This document shows, piece by piece, positions 1 to 6,202 of a stretch of DNA of 6,251 nucleotides. Position 1 is the stretch's first letter. Every line of letters begins with the position of its first letter. Location: positions 1-6,251 of the forward strand of contig CABUZU010000114.1 in NCBI GenBank assembly GCA_902496125.1, written 5' to 3'. Under the pieces are notes generated by a model that saw nothing but the letters and a program-made list of their open reading frames with translations, searched no databases and was not told where the DNA came from. Both the position numbers and the translations under genes were made by a program. The DNA is from an uncultured Lachnospiraceae bacterium. GTDB taxonomy: Bacteria; Bacillota; Clostridia; Lachnospirales; Lachnospiraceae.

Positions 1-1494
1 ACCATAGCCTGTGGTCTTTAAGCCGTAACCCATGGTACGAATTAACGTCGCTAACTGTGCAATTTTTTCAGAATCTGGTACATCATGTACACGATATAAA
101 AATGGCAATTCCTGCCAAAAGTAATCCTCGGCAACTGTTTCATTTGCTGCAAGCATAAAGTCTTCAATTAAATCAGTCGCATGGTTTCTTTCATACGGCT
201 TTACATCAATTGGAATTCCATTTTCATCTAAAATAATCTTACTTTCTGGAAAATCAAAGTCCAGTGCTCCTCTTTGTTTACGTTTTTTTCTAAGAATGCT
301 TGCCAGTTCATTCATAAGTTCAAACATTGGAAGTAGTTCTTCGTATTTTTTGCATTCTTCTTCGTCATGGTCTTCAATAATTTTCTTTACACTGGTATAG
401 CTCATTCGTCTATCTACCTGAATAACCGTCTCAGCAATTTCATGACTTAACTGATTACCATTTTTGTCAAATACCATCAGACAACTAAGTGCTAAACGGT
501 CACATCCTTGATTTAACGAACAGATTCCATTCGATAAACGATGTGGAAGCATAGGAATTACACGGTCTACTAAGTAGACACTGGTACCTCTTTCTAATGC
601 TTCCTTATCAAGTGGAGAACCCTCTGTTACATAGTGACTGACATCTGCGATATGAACACCTAAATAGTATTTATCATCCTTAAAAGACAGGGTAATTGCA
701 TCATCTAAATCCTTCGCATCTTCTCCATCAATGGTAACCGTCTGTAAATGACGTAAATCTTTTCTACCAGCTTTTTCCTTTTCACTTACCTCTTCTGGTA
801 TGCGTTCTGCTTGACGAAGAGTGGCTTCTTTAAATTGTTCTGGAATTTCATAAGAGCGAACAACGGATAAAATATCGGTATCTGGGTCATTTTTATGACC
901 TAAAATTTCTATAATCGTTCCCTCTGGCTTCTTTCCATTTCCACCATAGGAATCAATTCTAGCAACGACTTTATGTCCGTCTACTGCACCTTTATCATGA
1001 CCGTTTGGAATATAGACATCCATGGTAATTTTGGCATTATCTGGTAGTACAAATCCAAAGTTTTTCTTCTTATGATATAAACCAACTACCTGTTTTAAAC
1101 CATGTTCTTTGATTTTTACAATTCGTCCTTCTGCTGATTTATCGCCTTTTTCCTTTGCAATGACTTGCATTAATACAACATCTTCATGCATCGCACCGTT
1201 TGTATTTTTTTCATGAATATAGAAGTCCTTCTCATAGCCTTCTACACTAACAAATCCAAATCCTCTACTTGTTGCACGGTAGATTCCAACTAAAGCATCT
1301 AATTTTTCACGTCCAATTTTACCATTTCTTGAAATTGCAACCTTGCCATCTGCTACTAGGGCATCTACTACCTCTTTTAATTCATGTCTTCGTTCCTTTG
1401 GAACATTTAATAAAATGGCAAGTTCCTTTAATTTCATTGGTTTATAGTGTTTATCATTAATAATATCTAATATAATTTGCTTTCTTTCTTCCAA
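1..1494 (-). CDS. rnr: Ribonuclease R, N-terminal 498 residues (3' end cut by window edge)
   Basis: This is a 3'-5' exoribonuclease of the RNB (RNase II) family that degrades structured RNA in the cytoplasm and, with tmRNA/SmpB, faulty mRNAs. Visible in order are an N-terminal helix-turn-helix-like region (about 1-60), two cold-shock/OB domains (about 67-125, with GFGFV near 78-82, and about 137-200, with FGFVLP near 146-151), and the RNB catalytic domain from about 245. The four metal-binding aspartates of the DGEDAKDLDD motif are present at D256, D262, D264 and D265, matching D272/D278/D280/D281 of E. coli RNase R. VHIADVSHYV, a YLVDRVIPMLPHRLSNGICS segment and FLYRVHDVPD are also family hallmarks. 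The end of RNB and the S1 domain lie beyond the window. The start is a TTG at 1492-1494, chosen because GAGGT lies 6 bases upstream and the next in-frame Met is residue 20 in a conserved region. It follows secG after a hairpin terminator. Confidence 0.96.
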   Translation of the reverse strand, partial: MEERKQIILDIINDKHYKPMKLKELAILLNVPKERRHELKEVVDALVADGKVAISRNGKIGREKLDALVGIYRATSRGFGFVSVEGYEKDFYIHEKNTNGAMHEDVVLMQVIAKEKGDKSAEGRIVKIKEHGLKQVVGLYHKKKNFGFVLPDNAKITMDVYIPNGHDKGAVDGHKVVARIDSYGGNGKKPEGTIIEILGHKNDPDTDILSVVRSYEIPEQFKEATLRQAERIPEEVSEKEKAGRKDLRHLQTVTIDGEDAKDLDDAITLSFKDDKYYLGVHIADVSHYVTEGSPLDKEALERGTSVYLVDRVIPMLPHRLSNGICSLNQGCDRLALSCLMVFDKNGNQLSHEIAETVIQVDRRMSYTSVKKIIEDHDEEECKKYEELLPMFELMNELASILRKKRKQRGALDFDFPESKIILDENGIPIDVKPYERNHATDLIEDFMLAANETVAEDYFWQELPFLYRVHDVPDSEKIAQLATLIRTMGYGLKTTGYG

Positions 1495-1512
1495 TTTTTT
1501 ACCTCACTAATT

Positions 1513-1547
1513 AAAAAGGACTTATTGCTATCTGTTGCAATAAGTCC
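1513..1547 (-). terminator. Intrinsic terminator or attenuator between secG and rnr
   Basis: On the minus strand, GGACTTATTGC (1537-1547) pairs perfectly with GCAATAAGTCC (1518-1528) around an 8-base loop and is followed directly by TTTTT (1513-1517). It begins 8 bases after the secG stop codon. The T-run ends only about 10 bases before the GAGGT ribosome binding site of rnr, which leaves no room for a separate rnr promoter. It therefore probably ends most secG transcripts while letting some read through into rnr. The stem is AT-rich (4 G-C pairs of 11), so termination may be partial. Confidence 0.8.
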
Positions 1548-1555
1548 ATAAGTTT

Positions 1556-1807
1556 CTATCTATTATAATATAAAGAAATCGCAATTGCTAAAACAAAGAA
1601 AGCAACAACCATCCATCTAGTAGCTTTCTCTAACTTTCCTTCAATTGTACGACCTTTATTTTTGCTCCAGAAAGTCTCAGCACCGCCGGCAATTGTGCCA
1701 AGTCCCTGAGTTTTACCTTCTTGAGCCAATATTGTAACTGTAAGTGCAACACATAATAATACAAATACGACTTTTAAAACCATTCTCAAATATACTAATA
1801 ATGACAT
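1556..1807 (-). CDS. secG: Preprotein translocase subunit SecG
   Basis: SecG is the small, non-essential integral membrane subunit of the SecYEG channel and assists protein export driven by SecA. The 83 residues fit the family length. There are two hydrophobic membrane segments, about residues 7-28 and 65-80, joined by a polar Gly-rich loop that includes the typical QGLGTIAGGAETFWSKNKGR stretch (34-53). The ATG at 1805-1807 is preceded by AAGGAG at a 9-base spacing, which supports this start over the inner Met9. It has its own promoter directly upstream, overlapping the region just after hisIE, and is followed by a hairpin terminator and rnr. The secG-rnr order is common in Firmicutes and supports the call for a short protein. 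Confidence 0.93.
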   Translation of the reverse strand: MSLLVYLRMVLKVVFVLLCVALTVTILAQEGKTQGLGTIAGGAETFWSKNKGRTIEGKLEKATRWMVVAFFVLAIAISLYYNR

Positions 1808-1846
1808 CTATGTTATCTCCTTTCTTTATTTTATCCAATCGTCCCT

Positions 1847-1875
1847 ATCTTATCACATATCCTAATAAGTTTCAA
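1847..1875 (-). promoter_or_regulatory. Predicted sigma-A promoter for secG (extended -10)
   Basis: Reading on the minus strand, a -35 box TTGAAA (1870-1875, 5 of 6 to consensus) is followed by a 17-base spacer and a -10 box TAAGAT (1847-1852, 4 of 6). The spacer ends in TGA, which gives the TG of an extended -10 element. It starts two bases after the hisIE stop codon, and the expected start of transcription is about 1840, some 33 bases before the secG ATG. It would uncouple secG-rnr from the histidine genes. No convincing terminator precedes it, so read-through from hisIE is also possible. This is a prediction from consensus match and position only. Confidence 0.65.
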
Positions 1876-1877
1876 GT

Positions 1878-2981
1878 TTAATTTGAACGATTTACCAATT
1901 CTCTTGCTACATCATCCCAGGTGATATCCTTATCTGCCATAAGTACCATTAAATGGTATAAAAAGTCAGCAATTTCATAAGTTACTTCTTGGTCACTGTC
2001 TTTTTCATTCTTTGCTGCAATTACAATCTCAGTTGCTTCTTCTCCAACCTTCTTTAAGATTTTATCAAGACCCTTATCGAATAAATAGTTCGTATAAGAA
2101 CCTTCCTTTGGATTTTCCTTGCGGTTTTTAATGACTGCATAATCTCTTTCTAATACCTTATAAGGATTGACTCTTTCTTGTTCTTTACTTGCAATGTCGC
2201 GGTAGAAACAAGTTTTATTACCGGTATGACAAGCTGCACCAACTTGATAAACTCTTGCTAGAATCGTATCATTGTCACAATCAATCTTTAAACTCTTAAC
2301 ATATTGATAATGACCTGAGGTTTCACCCTTTACCCAAAGTTCCTTTCTACTACGACTATAATAAGTCATCTTACCTGTTTTTAACGTATGATGATAAGAT
2401 TCTTCATTCATATAGGCAACCATCAATACTTTTTCGGTTAAGTAATCTTGAACTACAACTGGAATCATATTATCGGAATTTAGCTTTAATTCTTCCCATT
2501 TTACACTAGGAATGAATACATCTCTTTTTTCTAAATCATTTGATAACACACAAACATCTAATGTTTCATTGATGGAATATAAATTTTCCATTCCACATTC
2601 TTTTGCAAATGCAATATCGTCGTTACTGTCTACTAACATCGCACAACGTTTATTCGAAAAACGTGAAATTCCCTCTTTTATCAGTGCTTTATCGTCCCCT
2701 ACACGAAAGAGTACTTGTTGTGCACCCACATATAAATACTTTTTAATATCATCAATATGGTGAATTGAACCACCACACACAATTGGTGATACTGGATTTT
2801 TTGCAACTTCTTTTATCATATTTACTACTTGTTTATGATTTTCTTCTGATGTGCTGTCATCAATTAAAACTAATAAATCAGCCCCACCATCACTATATTT
2901 TTGACAAGTAGATACTACTTCTTCTGTATTTTCATCGCCTTTTAAATTCATAAAAGGTGCCATCTTTTTTACTTCTGACAT
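1878..2981 (-). CDS. hisIE: HisIE (phosphoribosyl-AMP cyclohydrolase / phosphoribosyl-ATP diphosphatase) with extra N-terminal HisA/HisF-like domain
   Basis: This cytoplasmic enzyme carries steps 2 and 3 of histidine synthesis: removal of pyrophosphate from PR-ATP and ring opening of PR-AMP. The HisI domain spans about 160-262 and keeps the metal-binding DCDND (234-238) and the zinc cysteines C235, C251 and C258 within QVGAACHTGNKTCFYR. The HisE domain spans about 274-355, with KVGEEATE (311-318) and the E336/D339 helix. Both look intact. HisIE proteins are usually about 200-240 residues; this one has 367 because of an N-terminal domain (about 7-155) resembling the first half of a HisA/HisF barrel. 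That domain shows PFMNLKGD at strand 1 with Asn12 where HisA/HisF have Asp, GGADLLVLIDD (32-42), the phosphate-loop-like CGGSI (69-73) and AMLVDS (114-119). The ATG start has only a weak GTGAG-like ribosome binding site. The gene lies 25 bases after the HisA-like gene and is last in the histidine block. Confidence 0.93.
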   Translation of the reverse strand: MSEVKKMAPFMNLKGDENTEEVVSTCQKYSDGGADLLVLIDDSTSEENHKQVVNMIKEVAKNPVSPIVCGGSIHHIDDIKKYLYVGAQQVLFRVGDDKALIKEGISRFSNKRCAMLVDSNDDIAFAKECGMENLYSINETLDVCVLSNDLEKRDVFIPSVKWEELKLNSDNMIPVVVQDYLTEKVLMVAYMNEESYHHTLKTGKMTYYSRSRKELWVKGETSGHYQYVKSLKIDCDNDTILARVYQVGAACHTGNKTCFYRDIASKEQERVNPYKVLERDYAVIKNRKENPKEGSYTNYLFDKGLDKILKKVGEEATEIVIAAKNEKDSDQEVTYEIADFLYHLMVLMADKDITWDDVARELVNRSN

Positions 2982-3006
2982 ACTCTCACTTCTTTCACGT
3001 TTCTTT

Positions 3007-3714
3007 TTACTGAAATAACCTGATTGCTCTTGTTAAATCAATCCAATGTTCCGTCAATGCCTTACCCACTAATGAACCGTGGATACCGGCTTGTTTAATG
3101 TGTTCTAAATCCTTTAGAGCATAAATTTTATCACTATTTACAATGACATCTAAATTCGTTTTTCTTGTAACTTCACTACTAAAATCAATAACAGGACCTT
3201 CATTCATAATAAAACTAGAATCTTCTTTTATAATAATGGTCTTTAAACCATTTTGTTCCATTTTTTTACAAAAATCCATTGGTGAATATGTACTGCTAAA
3301 AAGCTGATGATGGTCGTATACACGATTGTCCTTTATGGTAATTGACACTACAACTCGTTTTGCAGAAAAAAGTCTTATCGCTTCCTTGACAAAACCGGGA
3401 TTTTGTACTGCTGCCCTTCCAATAATGACTCGGCTCATCCCACAGTTTAATACATATTCCATTTCTTGTAAATTTCGAATACCTCCCCCTAGCTGTAATG
3501 GTACGGGTATTTCATAAGCAATTTTTTTTAAGACACCTACATTTACAGAATGACCTTGTGTAGAGCCATCTAAATCTACTAAATGAATAAATGTAGCACC
3601 TTTTCTTAAACAATCTAGTGCCATCTCTACTGGAGATACCAGTGGATTTTCAAATCCACGTTTAAATCCCTGACACTGACCATTTAAAATTTCAATTGCC
3701 GGATAGATTTGCAT
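3007..3714 (-). CDS. HisA-like TIM-barrel protein with altered catalytic residues
   Basis: By position and overall sequence this is a member of the HisA family (ProFAR isomerase, step 4 of histidine synthesis), at 235 residues close to the usual length. HisA features kept are PAIE at strand 1, HLVDLDG (44-50), the phosphate loop GGGIR (76-80), IGRAAVQNP (98-106) and VGKAL (216-220). Positions normally needed for catalysis differ. The strand-1 Asp (D8 in Thermotoga HisA) is Glu8. The strand-5 Asp (D127, in SLD) is Thr126, in SIT. The strand-6 Thr (T164) is Lys163. The following DGT loop is absent, and the strand-7 SGG phosphate motif reads NSD (193-195). It may be a diverged isomerase, an inactive paralogue, or a binding or regulatory protein, so no gene symbol is given. 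The start ATG has GGAGG 5 bases upstream. It lies 26 bases after hisG and 25 before hisIE. Confidence 0.85.
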   Translation of the reverse strand: MQIYPAIEILNGQCQGFKRGFENPLVSPVEMALDCLRKGATFIHLVDLDGSTQGHSVNVGVLKKIAYEIPVPLQLGGGIRNLQEMEYVLNCGMSRVIIGRAAVQNPGFVKEAIRLFSAKRVVVSITIKDNRVYDHHQLFSSTYSPMDFCKKMEQNGLKTIIIKEDSSFIMNEGPVIDFSSEVTRKTNLDVIVNSDKIYALKDLEHIKQAGIHGSLVGKALTEHWIDLTRAIRLFQ

Positions 3715-3740
3715 TATGTCCTCCTTCTAGTTTTTTTAAA

Positions 3741-4376
3741 TTACAAAAGCCCTCTAATTCCTGACAAGATTTTAGTAATTCTTTCATTCTCCATCTTCAT
3801 GCTTACTTGATTTACTACTACTCTAGCAGATAAATCGCAAACTTCTTCTAAAACCACTAATCCATTTTCTCTAAGTGTAGAACCTGTTTCTACAATATCA
3901 ACGATTACCTCTGATAATCCTACTAATGGAGCAAGTTCAATGGAGCCGTTTAATTTGATAATTTCTACTGTTTGATGTTTTTGATTCAAGAAATAATCCT
4001 TTGCAATATTTGGATATTTTGTTGCTACACGAATTAATTCTCTATGCTGTAGTTTTTCTCTTGAACTTTCAGGTCCACAAACACACATCTTGCATTTGCC
4101 CATGTCGAGGTCTAGTACTTCATAGAATTTACGACCTTCTTCAATAATCGTATCCTTTCCTACTACACCAATATCTGCCGCACCATATTCTACATAAGTG
4201 GGTACATCACTTGGCTTTGCAAGGAAAAATTTATAACCTAATTCTTCATTTCGAAAGATTAATTTACGCGTTCCCTTGTCATCCATTTCCGGACAAGTAA
4301 TTCCAATCTGTGCCAATAAATCCATCGTCTTTTCTGCTAGACGTCCCTTTGGCAATGCAAATACGATATCTCTCAT
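3741..4376 (-). CDS. hisG: ATP phosphoribosyltransferase catalytic subunit, short form HisG
   Basis: HisG condenses ATP with PRPP to give PR-ATP, the committed first step of histidine synthesis, in the cytoplasm. At 211 residues it is the short form, lacking the C-terminal regulatory domain of long HisG; short HisG works as a complex with HisZ, encoded just upstream. Visible signatures are ALPKGRL near the N-terminus (7-13), AADIGVVGKD (66-75), VATKYPNIAKDYF (117-129) and the PRPP-binding loop DIVETGSTLRENGL (160-173). The hisZ stop and the hisG start overlap as TAATG (4374-4378), and AAGGAGG sits 7 bases before the ATG inside the hisZ coding end. This arrangement suggests translational coupling, which suits two subunits of one complex. 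Histidine feedback would be expected through HisZ. Confidence 0.97.
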   Translation of the reverse strand: MRDIVFALPKGRLAEKTMDLLAQIGITCPEMDDKGTRKLIFRNEELGYKFFLAKPSDVPTYVEYGAADIGVVGKDTIIEEGRKFYEVLDLDMGKCKMCVCGPESSREKLQHRELIRVATKYPNIAKDYFLNQKHQTVEIIKLNGSIELAPLVGLSEVIVDIVETGSTLRENGLVVLEEVCDLSARVVVNQVSMKMENERITKILSGIRGLL

Positions 4377-5605
4377 TACTTATCCTCCTTTGTTAATTCA
4401 TAAGTTTTAACAATCTTAGTCTCTGGTTCAATATATAATAATTCATGAATTCCATTCTTCTTACCAAGCTTTTGATAGCGTTCTAAATCACTACCTGGTT
4501 CAATTGAAAATACCTGAACAAACTTTCCCTGTGCTCTCATCTGACAAGAAAGGCGAATTGCACGTTCCTTATCTGCATCATGGTAAACAATCATGGTATC
4601 AACACTTGGAACTTCCACTTCAATATTTTGACGAGAAAGTGCGGTTAACAGTCCATCTACAGAAATCTTAAAACCAATTGCAGGTTCATCTTTACCAAAC
4701 TGCTTCATTAATGAATCATAACGTCCACCAGATACAATTGCATCTCCAGTACCATAGGTATAACCATTAAAAATCACACCGGTATAATAACGATATTCCG
4801 TTACCATACAAAGGTCAAAGCTTAGGTACTGTTCATAGCCATAGTAACCCATAATCTTATAAAGCTCAGTAAGTCTTCGAATTGCCTTATGGCATTTTTC
4901 ATTCGTAAGTAGAGTTCCTACTTCTTTTACCTGTTCAATATCGCCTGTATAATTTTGAATTGTAGCAAATACCTTTCTTACATTATCGCTTAAATCTAAT
5001 TCTAATAATAAGCTCTCTAATGCAAAAAAGTTTTTATTCTTTAATAAAGCACGAATTTCTTCTGCTACCTCGTCTGTAATACCCGCTTCTTCAAAAAGTC
5101 CCTCTAAAAATCCTGCATGACCTGCATCAATCTGGAACTCTTTTAATCCACAGTTTTTTAAACATTCGATTACTAATGCAACGCTTTCTGCATCTGCATC
5201 CTTACCGCCATCACCAATTAATTCCGCACCTACTTCTGTGCTTTCTTTTAAACGGCCTCTATAGCTACTTTTATTAATAAAGGTATTACCAAGATAAGCT
5301 AAACGTACTGGCATATCTTCTTTTGAAAAATACTTGCAAGCACATCTTACAACCGATGGTGTCATATCTGGTCTAAGTACTAAGGTATTCCCTTCTCTAT
5401 CAAATAATTTAAACATTTCCTTTGAGATGACACTACCTCTTTCTTTTGCAAAAATATCAAAAAACTCAAAAGTTGGTGTCTGAATTCCTTGATAACCATA
5501 GAGATTCATCGTCTTTTGAATGGTTCTCTCTATTTTTAGCTTGCGAGCATATTCACTATTATAAATATCTCTTACTCCCTCTGGGGTATGTAGTAATTGC
5601 TTCAT
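4376..5605 (-). CDS. hisZ: ATP phosphoribosyltransferase regulatory subunit HisZ
   Basis: HisZ is a catalytically inactive relative of histidyl-tRNA synthetase that binds short HisG, activates it and relays histidine inhibition. The protein opens with the synthetase-like TPEGVRDIY (residues 7-15). It contains LRPDMTP (77-83), a motif-2-like SSYRGRLKESTEVGAELIG region (113-131), YYTG (273-276) and SGGRYD (292-297). A C-terminal region of about 75 residues has only faint resemblance to the synthetase anticodon-binding domain. A longer reading frame opens at a TTG at 5650, but I chose the ATG at 5605 (409 residues). It has AGGAG 8 bases upstream and begins at the usual family start, and the TTG codon lies upstream of the predicted promoter's -10 box. 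It follows recU after 63 bases and overlaps hisG by one base. Confidence 0.95.
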   Translation of the reverse strand: MKQLLHTPEGVRDIYNSEYARKLKIERTIQKTMNLYGYQGIQTPTFEFFDIFAKERGSVISKEMFKLFDREGNTLVLRPDMTPSVVRCACKYFSKEDMPVRLAYLGNTFINKSSYRGRLKESTEVGAELIGDGGKDADAESVALVIECLKNCGLKEFQIDAGHAGFLEGLFEEAGITDEVAEEIRALLKNKNFFALESLLLELDLSDNVRKVFATIQNYTGDIEQVKEVGTLLTNEKCHKAIRRLTELYKIMGYYGYEQYLSFDLCMVTEYRYYTGVIFNGYTYGTGDAIVSGGRYDSLMKQFGKDEPAIGFKISVDGLLTALSRQNIEVEVPSVDTMIVYHDADKERAIRLSCQMRAQGKFVQVFSIEPGSDLERYQKLGKKNGIHELLYIEPETKIVKTYELTKEDK

Positions 5606-5638
5606 ACTAATCGCTCCTACTCTTTTTTTAACTAATAT

Positions 5639-5667
5639 AGTGTACCTCAAACGTGAACTTCTGTCAA
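5639..5667 (-). promoter_or_regulatory. Predicted sigma-A promoter for the hisZ-hisG-hisA-like-hisIE block
   Basis: On the minus strand a perfect -35 box TTGACA (5662-5667) is followed by a 17-base spacer and a -10 box TACACT (5639-5644, 4 of 6 to consensus). It starts one base after the recU stop codon. Transcription would begin near 5632, giving a leader of only about 27 bases before the hisZ ATG. Such a leader is too short for a T-box or a histidine leader peptide, so if this promoter is the main one, control would have to be at initiation or through HisZ feedback. This is based on consensus match only. Confidence 0.65.
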
Positions 5668-5668
5668 A

Positions 5669-6202
5669 TCATTCTTCTCTTGTTTCTAAGTCCTTTTGAA
5701 GTGCTTCTAAATAGTGAAGAAGCACCCCTTTTAATTTAATTTGATAAGACAAATCCACTTCCTTAAATTGAAAGCTTTTTCTGCCTCCATCTTTCATTCT
5801 CTTCCAAAAATAATAAATATCTTTAAATGGCATATAAATAAAAAGATTCTTATGAGTATACTCAATAATCAAAAATGCAACGCCACCTTGTTCTTCAAAT
5901 TCCTTCATAAATTGAATCTGGTGCTCGTGCACGTTTTGAAGAGGAAAGGTATCGACATGACATTCCTTTGCATCAAAGCATACGGGTACTCCTTGTACCG
6001 TACCAATATAGTCTACTGTACTTTTTTGGTCAAAATAAGCGAGTGTAATATGCCTTGTAGACTTATCAATCTTAATTGGTTTAATCGGAGTTGGAATCTT
6101 TTGAATCAGTGCTAGTTTTTGCTGCCGATAACGCTCATTTGTATGATTAATCAGTTCTTCTAGTGCTGAACCCCTTAGTCCTCTACTATTCCATGTTGAC
6201 AT
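5669..6202 (-). CDS. recU: Holliday junction resolvase RecU
   Basis: RecU is the Firmicute endonuclease that cuts Holliday junctions during recombinational repair and chromosome segregation. Its sequence follows the family: NSRGLRGSALEELIN (5-19) matches the conserved NRG...LE..LN start, then IPTPIKP (36-42), DYIG (64-67), FDAKE (76-80), TFPLQNVHEHQ (85-95), IYYFWKR (129-135) and GGRKS (139-143). D64, D77, K79 and Q95 match expected active-site positions; the second acid is Asp where Bacillus RecU has Glu (FEAKE). At 177 residues it lacks the roughly 30-residue N-terminal tail of the Bacillus protein. The ATG at 6202 is the first possible start because an in-frame TAG lies two codons upstream. 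AAGGA sits 10 bases before it. The start lies inside the 3' end of the preceding gene. Bacillus recU is paired with a penicillin-binding protein gene; here it precedes histidine genes instead. Confidence 0.94.
   Translation of the reverse strand: MSTWNSRGLRGSALEELINHTNERYRQQKLALIQKIPTPIKPIKIDKSTRHITLAYFDQKSTVDYIGTVQGVPVCFDAKECHVDTFPLQNVHEHQIQFMKEFEEQGGVAFLIIEYTHKNLFIYMPFKDIYYFWKRMKDGGRKSFQFKEVDLSYQIKLKGVLLHYLEALQKDLETREE

Noticed and set aside
1269..1460. Plus-strand open frame of 63 codons
   Set aside because: It is antisense to the conserved N-terminal part of rnr and has no recognisable domain or start signal.
1871..1887. Weak inverted repeat TTCAA...TTGAA at the end of hisIE, considered as a terminator
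   Set aside because: The stem is only 5 A/T-rich pairs and no T-run follows on the minus strand; it overlaps the predicted secG promoter instead.
2512..2763. Plus-strand open frame of 83 codons
   Set aside because: It lies antisense inside the N-terminal domain of the HisIE gene, has no ribosome binding site I can see, and its product resembles nothing recognisable.
3326..3517. Plus-strand open frame of 63 codons
   Set aside because: It is antisense to the HisA-like gene, with no start signal or recognisable motif.
3715..3740. A-run between hisG and the HisA-like gene, considered as a promoter or terminator
   Set aside because: There is no hairpin, and 26 bases hold only the ribosome binding site; the genes are best read as one transcript.
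5741..6115. Plus-strand open frame of 124 codons
   Set aside because: It is fully antisense to recU, whose motifs are clear. Its composition (many Ile, Lys, Asn, Phe) is what an AT-rich shadow frame gives.
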